Positions 11,978 through 23,187 of a stretch of 35,445 nt of DNA are shown piece by piece. Source of the stretch: Pleurotus ostreatus/Saccharomyces cerevisiae fusant. Taxonomy: Eukaryota; Opisthokonta. Every line of letters starts with the position of its first letter. Positions within the stretch are counted from its first letter, which is position 1. The notes under the pieces were generated by a model. It ran no database searches and was not told the DNA's origin. It saw nothing but the letters and a program-made list of their open reading frames with translations. Location: NCBI GenBank assembly GCA_024196135.1, contig JAMQCK010000229.1, forward strand, positions 1-35,445. Direction: 5' to 3'. A program made the position numbers and the translations under genes.

Positions 11978-12681
11978 GGTGCGTGCAGGTGCAGGTGCAC
12001 AGCGGAGCAGGGGCAGTGAGTTTGAGTGGCGGGGGCGGGGCGGAGAGAATCAATGAGAGTGGGTAGTTAATCACAAGCATAAGCAGTGTCCGTCATATAT
12101 AGGCGCCGGTGGCATGGCGAAAGAGCGAGCAAACATGGGCGCGGCGTGCGAAAGAGCAAAAGTCGGTGCTCGGACCAGCATTGTGATTGGCCTGTTTGTG
12201 ACGAGACCATTCATAACGTGGGTCCATGTAGCTTGTGTTTGTCAACCATATAGGAGCGCTTTACCGTTGCCGAAGCTCAGCTTGTCTGAGTAGCGAATAG
12301 CTCACGCTGCTCGGATGAAAGGAAAGTGATAACGAGCGCCAAAGACTGGCGGTGCGACCCAGGATTCGGCGACTCATCCAAATCGAGGCACAGGCCCTAT
12401 CCTAGCGTGAGTACAGGCCCTAGTAAGCGATGGTCGGACAAGCCCATCGAAAGATGCCGATGAGGGACGGAAGCAAAATAACAACAAAGCCTGCCTGATC
12501 TGGACCGTTGATTGTCACAGTCACGCGCTAGGCACAGAAGCTAACAAACAAGTCGATAGTACACAGCTACTATACACGGTCGGAGTACAATTTTACAGAG
12601 GTTAAGAGTTACAGAAACTTTTCATCGGTGGCGGAACGAATTTGACAAACACCGGGCATCAGGGCGGCACCAAAACGCACT
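11978..12681. other. Intergenic region
   Basis: No gene is seen. It holds the TATA-like box at 12094-12101 and, at 12483-12499, the third copy of the 17-bp repeat that also follows the other penta-EF-hand gene. Confidence 0.5.
12094..12101 (-). promoter_or_regulatory. TATA-like box of the gene starting at 11977
   Basis: TATATATG on the minus strand lies about 120 bp upstream of the ATG at 11977, in an otherwise GC-rich region. Confidence 0.4.
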
Positions 12682-13762
12682 TCACAGCAGCATGAGCACG
12701 GTCTCCATGAACTGGTCGCTGTTGACCTGGATCAAGTCGTCGTGGTCGGTGTCGAGCTGCGCAAACGCGCCCTTGAGGTGCTTGATCAGCATGCACATGC
12801 GCGCAAAGCGGTCGAAAGTGATGCCAGGGGCGGGGCCACCGGGGATCATGGAGGCGCTCTCGGGGACTGGAGGTGGAAGGCGGGTAAGCAAGGCGCAGAT
12901 GGCCATACTATCAAGGGTGACTCACGATACTTGCGCTCGAGGTGGTTCAGCATGCGCAGGGAGAAGCGAACGCTGGAGCGACGTGAGGACAGGAGTATGG
13001 AGTGAATAAGCTGGGGCGCACCCGAAGTGGCAGAGCGCCTGGTTGAGCTCGGCGCTGTCGATGGTGCCGGAGCGGTCGCGGTCAAAGTCGCAGAACGCCT
13101 TGTACCAGCCGTCGATGTCCTTCCAGAGGGCGGCGAACTGTAAAGGAGTCAGCACGATGCGCGTTCAGTCTGGGCGATAGCGAGGCGGACCTCGTCGAAG
13201 CTCATCGTGCCGTTGTTGTCGGTGTCCTGGAGTAAAGTAAGTGGGATGCTCGGACGTCAGTGGATTGAGAGAACGCACGAAGATGGTCATCAGGACCTTC
13301 ACGGTCTCGAGGTCGAAGGCTGGAAGGGTAGAGGTCAGCATATCGACGACCCATACAATCCAGCGCGCCGCTTACTCCAGGCGCCTTTGTTGAGAGCGCG
13401 CTCTGAGAAAGCGTGTAAGCTTACATCCATCCGACGAGAATATTCACGTACGAAGTTCAGGCGCAGAGATATGGCCAGACCGGTCGGCGTCGACCTCGTT
13501 GAACCAGGTCCACATCCTGCAGAGGCAATACTAAGTTGTCGCACACTTCCTTGATGACCAGAATACGCACTGAGGATCGGCGCCCGCAGGAGCGGGAGGC
13601 GGCCAGGAACTCATGCGAGGTGGCGAGTAACTGCGAGGCGGCGGGCCATACCGCGAGATACCAGCAGACGGGAGTGGATAGGGCTGAAAGATGTGAAGGG
13701 TGAGCGCAACGGGGCAGAAAGAACGAGAGTTCCTCGACACCGACGTTGTAGACAGCAGCCAT
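12682..13762 (-). CDS. Penta-EF-hand (ALG-2/PDCD6-like) calcium-binding protein, copy 2
   Basis: This is a paralog of the gene at 8873-9943 with the same eight intron positions. Calcium loops are DADRSGHISAPE (EF1), DTDNNGTMSFDE (EF2) and DRDRSGTIDSAE (EF3); EF4 is degenerate. EF5 reads DTDHDDLIQVNS, where the glycine normal at loop position 6 is replaced by Asp, so calcium binding by this dimerisation hand may be altered. The N-terminus is Pro/Ser/Tyr-rich and less Gly-rich than copy 1. The first exon is uncertain: MAAVYN from 13762 needs a GTCGGT donor. An upstream in-frame ATG at 13828 would sit only ~11 bp from the TATA box, so 13762 is preferred. Intron 6 uses donor GTCCGC. Confidence 0.88.
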
Positions 13763-14749
13763 CGCGAGCGCGTTCGACAGGTATTGGTCAGTGAAGTGGG
13801 AGAGGACGAAGCTGCTGCCCCTCGCCATCCGCAGACGCCTTATATAGGCTCGAAAAGCCATCGCAAGCTGGGAGTTGCGTCATGGAGAACGACATGAACT
13901 ACGTCCAACTCCATCAGGGGGAGAACTCGGGACTTCATCCGCTTCGACGCCGACTCGAAGGCGTCCAGCGTGGCCTGCGCATGCATCGATCCCAGCATCG
14001 TCTTTATCGGAGCGCGAGCAGCCTTCGGCATACTCATGTACGTGCCCAAAGGCCAGCATGATTCGTCCCGCGCAGGCTTCTTGCGGAGACAAATGACGCC
14101 TCGCTTCATCTACGCCTACAATGCTATCCCGGACTCGTTCACCTGCCCGTGGCTCCATCCTAGGCGTCAGTCACTGGGCACTCTCGAAGAATGAAAGGCG
14201 CTTGCCTGACGCCGACCGAAGCCTAGACATAATATCGATGCGGTGGCGTATCCGGCCGCGCAATCACCAGGAGACAGCTAGTACGCTCGATGCGCGCCAG
14301 CTACTGCGTCCTAAAGGCTAGGAGACCGTCAGTTACCCCGTCGACCTATCGCACGCTCACCTCATCGATGTACGCGTATTGTTCTTGACTTCGACCACGC
14401 ACGCTACAGATCATGGGGGGGTATATTGCTGCTTGCTTGAGTACATACACGACAGAACCAGCGATGGCGATACAGACGACAAGGAGCAAGGCGGTGGTAT
14501 CGCAGGCGACATCGACAGGTCCACGAGCTTCCAAAGTCCACAACAGAGAGAGCAAGTTGCAAGAAACGACGTCCTCATAGCAGCTTCCCTCGTTACGAGG
14601 GACGGGACAAGATGATGATGGTGACAAGGCTCCACGAAGATGCGAGGCAGAACATGTCTGGGCCCGCCTATGAGCACGTTCAGCATAGTCGACGGCATAT
14701 ACGGATGATTGAGCTCACGCTTTGTGATTAGGAAAAATTGGTTGATGTC
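13763..14749. other. Intergenic region without a convincing gene
   Basis: Only short overlapping frames occur. On the minus strand 14627-14346 one frame contains a hydrophobic run (TALLLVVCIAIAGSVVYVL) that could be a membrane segment, but there is no supporting start context or splice structure. The TATA box at 13839-13846 belongs to the gene on the left. Confidence 0.4.
13839..13846 (-). promoter_or_regulatory. TATA box of penta-EF-hand copy 2
   Basis: TATATAAG on the minus strand lies about 77 bp upstream of the chosen ATG at 13762. This distance is typical of a fungal core promoter and supports that start. Confidence 0.55.
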
Positions 14750-15681
14750 TCACTCCTTGGTGAAGACCACCTCTAAGGGACGCGCCTCTCGAAGTTCAGC
14801 TGGGGTCGCTGACGAGCTTGCTAGTATTTGCGGAGGCCCACCCGCCATCATCGGCGCTGCCGGGGCCGTACACGCGCGCGACGGCAGGCGAACGGTCTTC
14901 ACGAGCTCACCACGCACGAAGAACTCGATCAAGTCACCGTCGTGCGCCTGGAAGTTCTCCACCTCGACCTCCGCATCCGGCCCGAGCATGTAGTATTCCG
15001 TCGGCTGCATCTCGCACCGCTCACCCGACGAGTGCCAATGCGCGTCCTCTGCCTCGTCGATCCAGATGGTGAGCTCGGGCGGGCGGCGCGCAGGCGCGTC
15101 GGTTGCGGCGTCCATGATGTGGAAGCAGACGGTGCGCGAGTTGTCCATCATGCCGGTCCAGAGGCGCATGTAAAAGGGGATGCCGGGGATGGCGACGCGC
15201 TGGACGGTGGTATCGCCGGGAGGGGGTTCGTTCTGATGAGGACGGAGGTCAGATTTGTGTCGCGGAGAAAAACAGCCATGCTACGCACCCCAATATAATC
15301 CATGTTCGCGTACATCTTCTTCAGCGCCTCCATCCCCGCCTCGACGCTCCCGTAGTCCTGCTCGAGCATGAGGTTTACGACGTCCTCCGAGAAGAGGTTG
15401 CCATGGAAGGTCCCCGGGTGCGCGTCCGCCGATCCCATGCCCGTGTACGGGGTCCCCGCAGGAATGTTGAGGTGCGCGGGCATGAAGCTGTAGATAGAAG
15501 ATACCATCACGGGGGCCTCGTCCGGGGAGAGCGTCTCCTCCGCGGCAGCCTGCGCGCGGCGCGCCGCCTCTGCCCACCGTCGCTGCAAGCTTGCGCTCGA
15601 CGGCGGGTCGTCCGGACGCCGCGTCTTGTGCTTGTGGATACGAGGGTGACCGCGCCGGCGCTTGTGAGATTGTGGAGGCAT
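14750..15681 (-). CDS. Uncharacterised fungal protein, divergent pair member 1
   Basis: Two exons (15681-15289 and 15232-14750) with a 56-nt phase-0 intron give 291 residues. The N-terminus is basic (SHKRRRGHPRIHKHKTRR). The body has IYSFMPAHLNIPAGTPY, YGSVEAGMEALKKMYANMD, FYMRLWTGMMDNSRTVCFHI and FFVRGELVKTVRLPSR. The gene at 16072-16993 matches throughout, including intron position and phase after ..DxIG. I recognise no domain; beta-rich segments in the second half and the absence of a signal peptide suggest a soluble protein (inference). The two genes diverge from a 390-bp spacer. Confidence 0.82.
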
Positions 15682-16071
15682 GATAGGAAATGAAGATGGT
15701 GGTTACAGGATGAGAAGCAAGCCCGCGCTTAAGTTCACTGCGGCTCCCATTGTTCCCATTATGGGTATAACAAAAAGGCAAATGCCGGTTCGCCGCCCTA
15801 AATCTGCTTCCGCGGTCTAAGCGTGTGGCGTCGACATTGATGGGATCTTGAGGAGTCAGAACCATCATCTCCTATCATCTCCTCCTCCGCTGGCTTGCTT
15901 ACAACGTCCGAGCAGCCCCTTTCTACAAGCTCTTGACTACGACTCACATCATCTCCGTCGACTTCAGCAACTACCCAGAGGCTACTCCCTTGTTGCAAGC
16001 ATTCGCGAGTCCGCGACCGAAACACCACCATCAGCTTGCCACTCGACTTGCCGGAATATAAACTGCGCAGC
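15682..16071. promoter_or_regulatory. Shared divergent promoter region
   Basis: A 390-bp spacer separates the start codons of two divergent paralogs and must hold both promoters. No clear TATA box is seen at a normal distance from either start. Confidence 0.5.
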
Positions 16072-16993
16072 ATGCCCGCAGACCGCTCCTCATTCAAGAT
16101 CGACTATGAACGGCACCCGCGCTTGTCGTACAAAGAGTGGCTGAAGCAGCATCCCGACCACAAGGCCCCTCCGCGCCGACGGCCCCCTCCCAAGAATGCT
16201 CCACCTCCGCTCCTATCCCCCGAAGAGCTCGAACAATCCATGTCGCACTTTACCCCCGGGTTTCGCGCGCGAATGAAGCAGGCGATGGATGGCACTCTCC
16301 CGCCCGACGCGCCGCCCGTCTATTACTCGAAGGTGTACAGCTACTTGCACCCGCAGGCCGCTATTCCGGAGAACACGCCGTACGAGAAGCAGCCCGTGCG
16401 CATGACTCACAGCGGGATGTGGATGAACCGCCTCTCGGACGAGCTCATGGACCTCCTCCTCGAGTTCAAGCACGGGAGCGTCGAGGCTGGGCTGAAGTGT
16501 GTGAAGGACGGCCAGGCGCGCGTCGTTGATGTCATCGGGGTCAGTCATTCATGCTTCGCCCTCTTTTTGGCATTCTCTGACCGCCGCATAGGGACGTCCC
16601 GAGCCGGACGACCCATCTGTCCAGGAAATCGATCTCCCGGGCCAAAGCTACTTCATTCGCCTCTGGACCGGGCACATGGATTTCAATCGAACTGTTTGCT
16701 GGAACGTCGTGGACCGGAAGACGGGCAGGGTCCTGCGAAAGCCGCGTTTTCTGAAGATGTTTGCAACGGACGACGGCGAACTCTACCGCCACGATATCTT
16801 TCCGCTGGAGAAGAGGCGTGGCGTCGACAAACCTGCTGCGAAGACCTTTATCGCGCACGATGGCGAGCGCGTCGAGTTTCATGTACGCAAGAAGTTGGTG
16901 AAGACGATCCGGCTTCCGCAGCGCGCAAGTCAGCAACCGCTTGTAGAAGCGAAGCCATTGGAGGTCCTCTTCGAGCTCGCCCTCGATGGATGA
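16072..16993 (+). CDS. Uncharacterised fungal protein, divergent pair member 2
   Basis: Two exons (16072-16539 and 16592-16993) with a 52-nt phase-0 intron (donor GTCAGT) give 289 residues. It is the paralog of the gene at 14750-15681: VYSYLHPQAAIPENTPY, HGSVEAGLKCVKDGQARVVD, YFIRLWTGHMDFNRTVCWNV and FHVRKKLVKTIRLPQR all have counterparts there. Residues 30-50 are Pro-rich (APPRRRPPPKNAPPP). The start at 16072 (MPADRSSFKIDYERHP) is the first in-frame ATG, and its length matches the paralog. No known domain is recognised. Confidence 0.82.
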
Positions 16994-17400
16994 GTGCAAT
17001 TGTTTGCGCATTTTCTTCATTCATTGGGTAATATCGGTCACGATAGGTGTGCATCTCTGCTCTACAGTACGATACAACCAATCTGACATGTCGGCGAAGA
17101 TTCAGATGCGTCCAGGTGCTGGCCCTAGATAGACTTTTGTTTGGCTTTGCCTACAATGACGATGGACTTCCCGCTGTTCCCTTCCCTATACCAAATCGTC
17201 ATGCACTTTCCACCATCTATTCTCAGCGTTTCTCGTGTCAGACCACACTCCTGAACATCGCCACTGGATATCTCAATGCGACATGTTCTCTGTCGAACTA
17301 GCCTTGCGTGTCGATGTCATCGAAAGCTGATAAAACGAGGTTTGGGCAGTACGACTCATAGGTTATCTCGCCTTCGACAATTTGGCCTAGATGTCTTTAT
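16994..17400. other. Intergenic region
   Basis: No gene or repeat was recognised between the stop at 16993 and the HMG-like remnant. Confidence 0.4.
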
Positions 17401-17556
17401 GTGCGGTCGCTCTTCCACGACAAGCTTCTCTGCGGAGGCTATGAGCTTGCCAAACACCACTCGCCGAAGTACCATGCCAGCGAATCTCCCAGACATTCAC
17501 CCGCCGTTGTCCGCGGTCCCAAGCTTCCGGCATATGTAGCTCACCTATTCCCTGGA
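17401..17556 (+). pseudogene. 3' remnant of an HMG-box-like gene
   Basis: This stretch matches the last ~120 bp of the HMG-box-like gene at 30896-31703 read on the minus strand. GCTTGCC..CACCACTCG..CACCATGCCAGC and TTCCCAGACATTCACC have near-identical counterparts there. The frame here reads YELAKHHSPKYHASES, against AEKQLAEHHSLEHHASKAS in the intact gene. No upstream coding exon was found, so only the tail survives. It lies the same way and at a similar distance from the gene at 18325 as the 30896-31703 gene does from the gene at 29220-30065. Confidence 0.55.
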
Positions 17557-18061
17557 CTATTTCCCCGAGCACCGATAACGTACTTGGAACCTGTGGACCT
17601 TTGCTTGGCTCTGTTTGTCACATGTCCCCATTTGGGCATCCCGTCTTCCCGGAGATTCTTGGTCTCGGCCGCCATAATCTTTGTCTTCGCCTGTTCACCT
17701 TCCTCATTCGAAGCTGACATACAGGCTAAGACGAAGGCTTGCTTTGGCCGGCCAACTTCTCTCTCCCGATTTGATATTGCTTTATTCGTCCTTTTGCAGC
17801 TCAGGTCGATAATTCACTCTGCAATGCTCCCCTTCCGGACCATCCCTGGGACCTGCGCCGCATCTACGACTTGATTTCAGCTGGTTCAGCCAGAACTCCA
17901 AACCGTCAGTCCAAATCGAGATGAAACAAGAGGCTATCGGCCTCATTGGCACGCTGATCACTGCGATCTCTTTGAGCCCTCCGACATGAGGCTCGGGAAG
18001 TATGGGTCACCTGCCGTCCCGTCTTTGAGCATGCTATCTAGAATCACGCACGCGGCATGTC

Positions 18062-18211
18062 TCTTTCACGAACGCACGCACGACCTCCCTTTCACGAACG
18101 CGAGGCGCGAGCTTCTCGCTGGACACGCGGCGTCTCTTTCACGGGCACGGGCGCCTCTTGTATGCAGTCGAACTTCTGCTTCATGAGCGCCCATCGGTGC
18201 AGGTATATAAG
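18062..18211 (+). promoter_or_regulatory. Promoter of HMG-like gene 1: reiterated TTCACGAA motifs and TATA box
   Basis: TCTTTCACGAA occurs at 18062-18072, CCTTTCACGAA at 18088-18098 and TCTTTCACG at 18135-18143. The first two contain TTCnnGAA, the core of a heat-shock element. TATATAAG follows at 18204-18211, about 114 bp before the ATG. The same layout precedes the HMG-like genes on the minus strand at 30065 and 31703. Confidence 0.6.
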
Positions 18212-18324
18212 CAGATAAGCCGCCCTGCAGGCTCCAGCATATCCGGCGCCTTCACTCACAGTCGCGCCTTCACCAACAACGACTACCCTCGCTGCCTCAG
18301 CTGCCAATTCTGCGTACATCCACC

Positions 18325-18933
18325 ATGTCTCATTCCATCACCTTGGCATTTGGTCCCGACCTCGCTGCCTCGTCCGTCAGCGTTCCTTTCCTAGCACCGG
18401 AGCATCCTCCTCGCTGCGTCAAAGAAGGCGCATTGCACGGCGCAAGCAGCCGCCTCGTGTGCTCTCCAGGTATGCCAGCTGCATGCCCGTGCCCGTTCTG
18501 TATCGTACTGATCATTCGAACCCCCACAGAATCCAACGCTATGCAGCGGGATGACGCAAAGACTATCCATCCGTCGCGCTCCCCTACCTCGGGCTCGCCC
18601 ACGTCGGTCACACCGAGTCGAGCGACGGCCGATGGGACGTCAACGACACTTGGTGCACATTCCTCGAACACTCCCCTTCGCCGTCAAAACAACACATTCC
18701 TCCTATTACGCAGGCTCTACCTCGAGGAACTGCGAACGCAGGAGCTCTCAGCCGGTGACAGGCCAAATGGCACGGGCGACACCGCCCTCGCCACCACCAA
18801 CGCGGCCCTTACTGAAGCGGAAAAGGCCTGGCGCGCTTTGCCAGCGGAAGAGAGGGAGCTGTATCGGCAGCCTGAGGAGGCGAGAGAGATGCACTTAGCG
18901 CGGTTGGCGCAGGAACACCCGGAAATCCAGTAA
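18325..18933 (+). CDS. HMG-box-like (MATA_HMG type) protein 1
   Basis: Two exons (18325-18469 and 18530-18933) with a 60-nt phase-1 intron give 182 residues. Exon 1 encodes MSHSITLAFGPDLAASSVSV.., nearly shared with the gene at 30065. The HMG-like part is the C-terminal ~80 residues: NTFLLLRRLYLEELRTQ matches helix 1 of fungal HMG boxes, and AEKAWRALPAEERELY followed by ..EAREMHLARLAQEHPE matches helices 2-3. About 24 residues separate helix 1 from helix 2, more than in a standard box. HMG boxes bind and bend DNA, so a nuclear transcription regulator is likely. The RPPN motif seen in protein 2 is eroded here to RRQNN, so DNA binding is uncertain. Confidence 0.72.
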   Translation: MSHSITLAFGPDLAASSVSVPFLAPEHPPRCVKEGALHGASSRLVCSPGMPAACPCPFCIVLIIRTPTESNAMQRDDAKTIHPSRSPTSGSPTSVTPSRATADGTSTTLGAHSSNTPLRRQNNTFLLLRRLYLEELRTQELSAGDRPNGTGDTALATTNAALTEAEKAWRALPAEERELYRQPEEAREMHLARLAQEHPEIQ

Positions 18934-19425
18934 ACTCCGCCCTCGCGGCGGACAAGTGCTCACCGTTATATGCTTAGAAGGCGGGTTGGTTGTCGTTGTT
19001 AGAACAATGGTTGGAATATATGTAGACCATGTATGACTCAGTTTCCTTCCTCAACCAAGCGTATCGTCGGAGGACGAGCATCGGCCGCGGCGGATACTCA
19101 TGTCCCTGGTATTTCCATTGATTCGTAGTTCTCGTTCTCGACTATGCAGGCGCCTTTCCCCATCCGTAGGCTGTCCAACATGATGAGTGTGTATCGTTCA
19201 TCGTCAGGCATGCGACAGAAAGCGACATCGACTTTCCCGCTACAGTTGGGAAGGCAATTGCCGGTCGTGGGTCTGCTTCCCTGTTCAAGCGTGTAGGCGT
19301 CACGGTTGCTATGACCTTGTGAGTCACCTCCATCGCGACTTGGTCCCGACACTCGAGCTGCCCATTCCATGATAGCGCTCGCCTGATATCAGGCCAGCTG
19401 ATTTGAACCACCAGGATTTGGCATC
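18934..19425. other. Intergenic region
   Basis: No supported gene. It holds the 3' end of the HMG-like gene and the promoter of the Nudix gene. Confidence 0.4.
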
Positions 19426-20009
19426 ATGAGTGCTCAAGTGCCCGTCGGCGTCGGCGTCTTCGTCACCAATCAGTCTGGCCAATTTATTATCGGAAAGCGG
19501 AAGGGTAGCCATGGTGCAGGTACGACGAGTAGCCGCCTTGATCCATCGATGGTAATCTCTTCAACCTTTACTGCTCAACATAGGCACATACGCGCTTCCC
19601 GGCGGCCATCTCGAGTACGGTGAATCCTTCGAAGCCTGCGCCACCCGAGAGGTCCTCGAGGAGACAGGGCTCGAGATCGCCGACATCACCTTCCTGACGG
19701 CGACCAACGACATCATGGCGGCAGAGAACAAATATTATGTGACCGTCTTTGTGCGTGGACGAATCGCGGGCGAACGGACTGAGCCCCAAGTTCGTTGGTT
19801 CCTCTGATTGCGGAAAGCATAACGTTAACGAATGCTCCTCACAGGTCCTCGAGCCGGAAAAGTGCGAGGGATGGGAATGGGTAGCTTGGGACCAACTAAG
19901 AGATTGGATCAATCGGTCGGAGAACCCAACTTGCAGTGCTGACAGGCGCGCGTTCTTCCTTCCTCTGCGCAGTCTTGTCGCCCAACGCCCGGACTTTACA
20001 CCTGTCTGA
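19426..20009 (+). CDS. Nudix hydrolase (NUDT15/MTH2-like)
   Basis: Three exons (19426-19519, 19584-19789, 19845-20009) give 154 residues, typical for a single-domain Nudix enzyme. The Nudix box is complete at residues 39-61: G39, E45, R53-E54, E57-E58 and G60 fit GX5EX7REUXEEXGU. Such enzymes hydrolyse nucleoside diphosphates linked to another moiety, with Mg2+ bound by the box glutamates. The N-terminus (VPVGVGVFVTNQSGQFIIGK) and the later VLEPEKCEGWEWVAWDQL fit the NUDT15-like group that cleans modified nucleotides; the substrate assignment is inferred from overall resemblance. Introns are 64 and 55 nt. No targeting signal is evident. Confidence 0.9.
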
Positions 20010-20159
20010 TACGATCAAATTGCAAGAGATCGGTACAAGGAATTGCAGGAAAGTAGTACAATGAATGCATAGCTGTCGTCCGTGTATACATGAAGATCAT
20101 CCGATTCCGCACCTTGATATCGTACACATCGACTAGATCATCAAAGCTCGAGTCCCGCC

Positions 20160-23100
20160 TCACACCTCGAATGCCTTGTAGCCCTCCACCAGGCCGTCCG
20201 CAAACTTCGATGCGACCGCCCATGAGGGCAGGAACGTCAGCACCTCCTCATATGCCGGAATTCGCGTCCGCGTCTCCACCCCGAGGCTCCCGCTTGCGTA
20301 CTCCGACCACTCACAGGCGACGCGTCCGGTAAGGGTGCTTCCCTCCCTGCTCACCGAGATCGTTGACGAACCAGAAAGCGTAACCTGGCTTCCGTCTTCC
20401 TCCTCATCCCCGCCCTCCTTCTCCCCCTCCCACTCCACATCGACCACCCACGTCCGATTCCACGTCCGGCTCCACAGCCTCAGCTCGCGCACGCCCTCCT
20501 CGGGAATCTCGAATCCCTTCTGCACCCCCTCCGTCCCGCCGTGCACCTGGAACCGCGTCACCGCCTTGTCAAAGTACACCCTGCACGCTCGCGTATCCGT
20601 CCCCGCGATCTCGAAGCGCGCCTGGTTTTGCCCCTCGCTCCGCGATGCGTTGAAGTCCAGCGCGATTACACTGGGCTCGAGCGCTGAGGGCGGCGTCCAC
20701 CCGCAGGTCTGCAGGCCCGCCTTCGCGTCGTCCGCGGTGCAGTTGAGGGCGGCACCGCCTGCGGAGGGTAGAGCGGCGATGACCTGGCGGAGGTAGGCTG
20801 GGTGGCCTGTAACCCGGGTTTCGGTGATGCTCGCATCGAGGTCGACCTGCTGCTGAAAGAAGACCTTCAAGGGCGCGCGCTCCGAGAAGGGGAACACTAG
20901 CCATGCGTATGCAGTACTTGCGACGAGCACGACAGTCGCCACATACGCGATCCGCCGGTGCAGTTTGCACGCGAACGGCGCTAGCGGCAAGATCGCCAGC
21001 ACGGACATCAGAGATGCGCACCCATATACTATAATACATCAGCATCCTTCGCATTCGCTGAGCAAAGGCACACTCACCCGTCACCGCCGGACTGCCATCT
21101 GCCAACGTCTGCTCCGTCGCCGCCAGCATCAGCAGCGCCAGTTGGCTCACCAGGATCACCACCGCAGGCACACTCAGCACAAACTGCACGAACCACCACC
21201 CGATGGCTCCCGACACCTCCTCGCCCTCCTTTCCGTCCGGTGATGCGACCGTGATTGGTTGCGCGATCAGCGGCGTCACCTCCGTCGGCGCCGTCTCCGA
21301 CTCGACGCCCTCCTCCTCGCCCTCGCGGTCGTACCGCACGCCGCGGATGCGCCGACGAACGCCGTAGCTCGCATCGCCCGCAGCAGTGTGATTGCTGAGT
21401 AGACCGGCGATGCTCCCGATGGCACATGCTGCGAAAAGGACGGCGTTCCAGAGAGAGAGGATGTAGAAAGAGCCGATGCTGAGCTTCGCGCCGAGGATGG
21501 TGGCGGCCAGCAGGAGAATCCAGGTGAAGAAGTAGAGCTGGAGGAGCGCAGCTTGCTTCTGCTGCTCAGGCAGGTGGGAGCCGTAGGTATCGGTCGGCGA
21601 GGGGATGTTGTGCACGAGGTAGGTCGAGAGGTAGGCAAGCGAGAGGAAGGACAGCAGGACAATGCGCGATGAGGAGTATGCGATCTGTCGGAACAGTTAG
21701 GAAATGCGAAGGAGTACTGATGGACTGTTGAACATACCAAAGGGTTGATGTATAGATATCCTACGCAAAGCAGAACCTGCAGGCCGACAGTGACTGCCAA
21801 CGCGACCCAGAACTTGACGTGTTTCCAGAAACCACCAACCCAGCGGAAAGACTTGAAGGACGTCCAAGCACGTGCGAAGAAGCCTTGCTCCTCGAACCCG
21901 CCTCCAATCATCTCCTGCCCTCGTTGGCGCGCTACGATGTCGAATGCCACGAGCAGCGCGAGAACTACTGGTCCGACGACCAGGAAGACGATGTTGAAGG
22001 TAATCATCGCGCTCAGGGGGAAGACAATGAGGGCTTGTCCAAACACTGCGCGCGCTGTCAGTGATGTTCTTCAATACATGACAGAACTCACAGTCAAAGT
22101 ACACTGGTGCACCACCCTTGTCCCCGTGCACGGCTTCCGAGCTCAATAACGCGCCACTCACGCCCTGCGCCGCCTCCATCATAGCCCACAAGGACCGCAC
22201 GCCGCCGTCCGTATACTGTACCGCATCGCACTTTGTATGATAGCGACTCCTACCCTTGTAGAACGCCAGGTCCGCGCCGTCCATCCCGCGGCCATCGACG
22301 TAGACTGAGTAGTCCGTCCCCGAGCGCACGACACCCCGCGCAAAGGCATCCGACGAGAGCACATTCCCGTGCGGGTGCGTCACGTACTTCTCGCGGAAGG
22401 CGCGTACGGGCGCGGTGGCGGTGGCGCGGAAGAGGAGGGGGCGGCCGCCAGAGGAGGCACCCTCGAGGTTGAGGAAGGTGTCGGTGAGGTTGGACCAGGG
22501 GTGTTCGAGGAAGCTAAGGAGGACATGAGCCGAGAAAGTGTAGGGGAATGTTGAGTACGCACGCGTGGGCGCCGTTCAACCAGTCTTCTTCGCCGTTGTT
22601 GATGTTGAAGACGGCGGTGCGTTGCGGTCGGTGCTTCGCGTAGTACTCGACGAGCTGCAGGAGGGTCGCGACGCCCATGCCGTCGTCCGTCGCGCCTGGT
22701 GCAGTGGACACCGAGTCGTAGTGTGCGGAGAAAAGGGCGCCGGGGTTGTCCCCATCGTGTCCGTCGATCTTGACGAGGATGTTCGTGCCCTCAAAGTACA
22801 CCGAGTTGTTGCGCGAGCTCCACGAGCCGTTCGAGACCTTGTCGTCGATGATGTGCGCATAGTCGTAGCTTGCCGTGACGTCCTGCAGCCTGGCCAAGAT
22901 GAAGTCGTGAACAAGGTCGTTCGCATGCGAGTTATAGGGGTGAGGGCGCGCTGCGATCTGCTCATTGCTCGTCAGCTCTCGCGCGCTGTTCGTCGCAGAT
23001 GACACACCTGGCGAAGATCGCTGTATGCCTGCGTCAGATTCAATCCCCTCTGGTCCTTCGGTGTTGCTGGGAGCTCGTCTGTGACGAGGACGCTGATGAA

Positions 23101-23187
23101 TATCGCTAGGTACACGAGGACCGCGACGAACGTCGTCGGCAGCGTCCTGAAGCTGACGGCCGCGACGAGATAGTCTACGACGCCCAT
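20160..23187 (-). CDS. PFF1: Vacuolar membrane protease, M28 family (Pff1-like)
   Basis: Six exons (23187-23008, 22957-22563, 22513-22092, 22045-21738, 21684-21078, 21028-20160) give about 926 residues, normal for this family. A membrane segment near residues 15-38 precedes a lumenal M28 zinc-peptidase domain. Ligands are visible: H139 in SAHYDSVS, D151 in GATDDG, E183-E184 in NNGEEDW, and the later YHTKCD histidine. Multiple membrane spans follow (e.g. ALIVFPLSAMITFNIVFLVV, WFVQFVLSVPAVVILVSQLA), then a C-terminal lumenal beta-rich part. The yeast homolog YBR074W/Pff1 is a multispanning vacuolar metalloprotease. All splice sites are canonical with introns of 46-53 nt, and the gene looks intact. 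Confidence 0.93.

Larger units (their letters stand above)
17401..18933 (+). repeat. Segmental duplication, copy A (inverted relative to copy B at 29220-31000)
   Basis: Anchors shared with the reverse complement of 29220-31000 run in the same order: the HMG-like tail, CTGTGGACCTTTGCTTGGC near 17600, ATCTCTTTGAGCC..ACATGAGGCT near 17970-18000, the motif-rich promoter, and a complete HMG-box-like gene. Divergence is moderate in the spacer and higher in the second exon. Confidence 0.7.

Noticed and set aside
14346..14627. Small minus-strand frame with a hydrophobic run
   Set aside because: No start context, intron or relative was seen; it is mentioned only as content of the intergenic region.
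17401..17874. 157-codon plus-strand frame with hydrophobic stretches
   Set aside because: It overlaps the HMG-like remnant and duplicated spacer; the matching spacer in copy B has no corresponding open frame.
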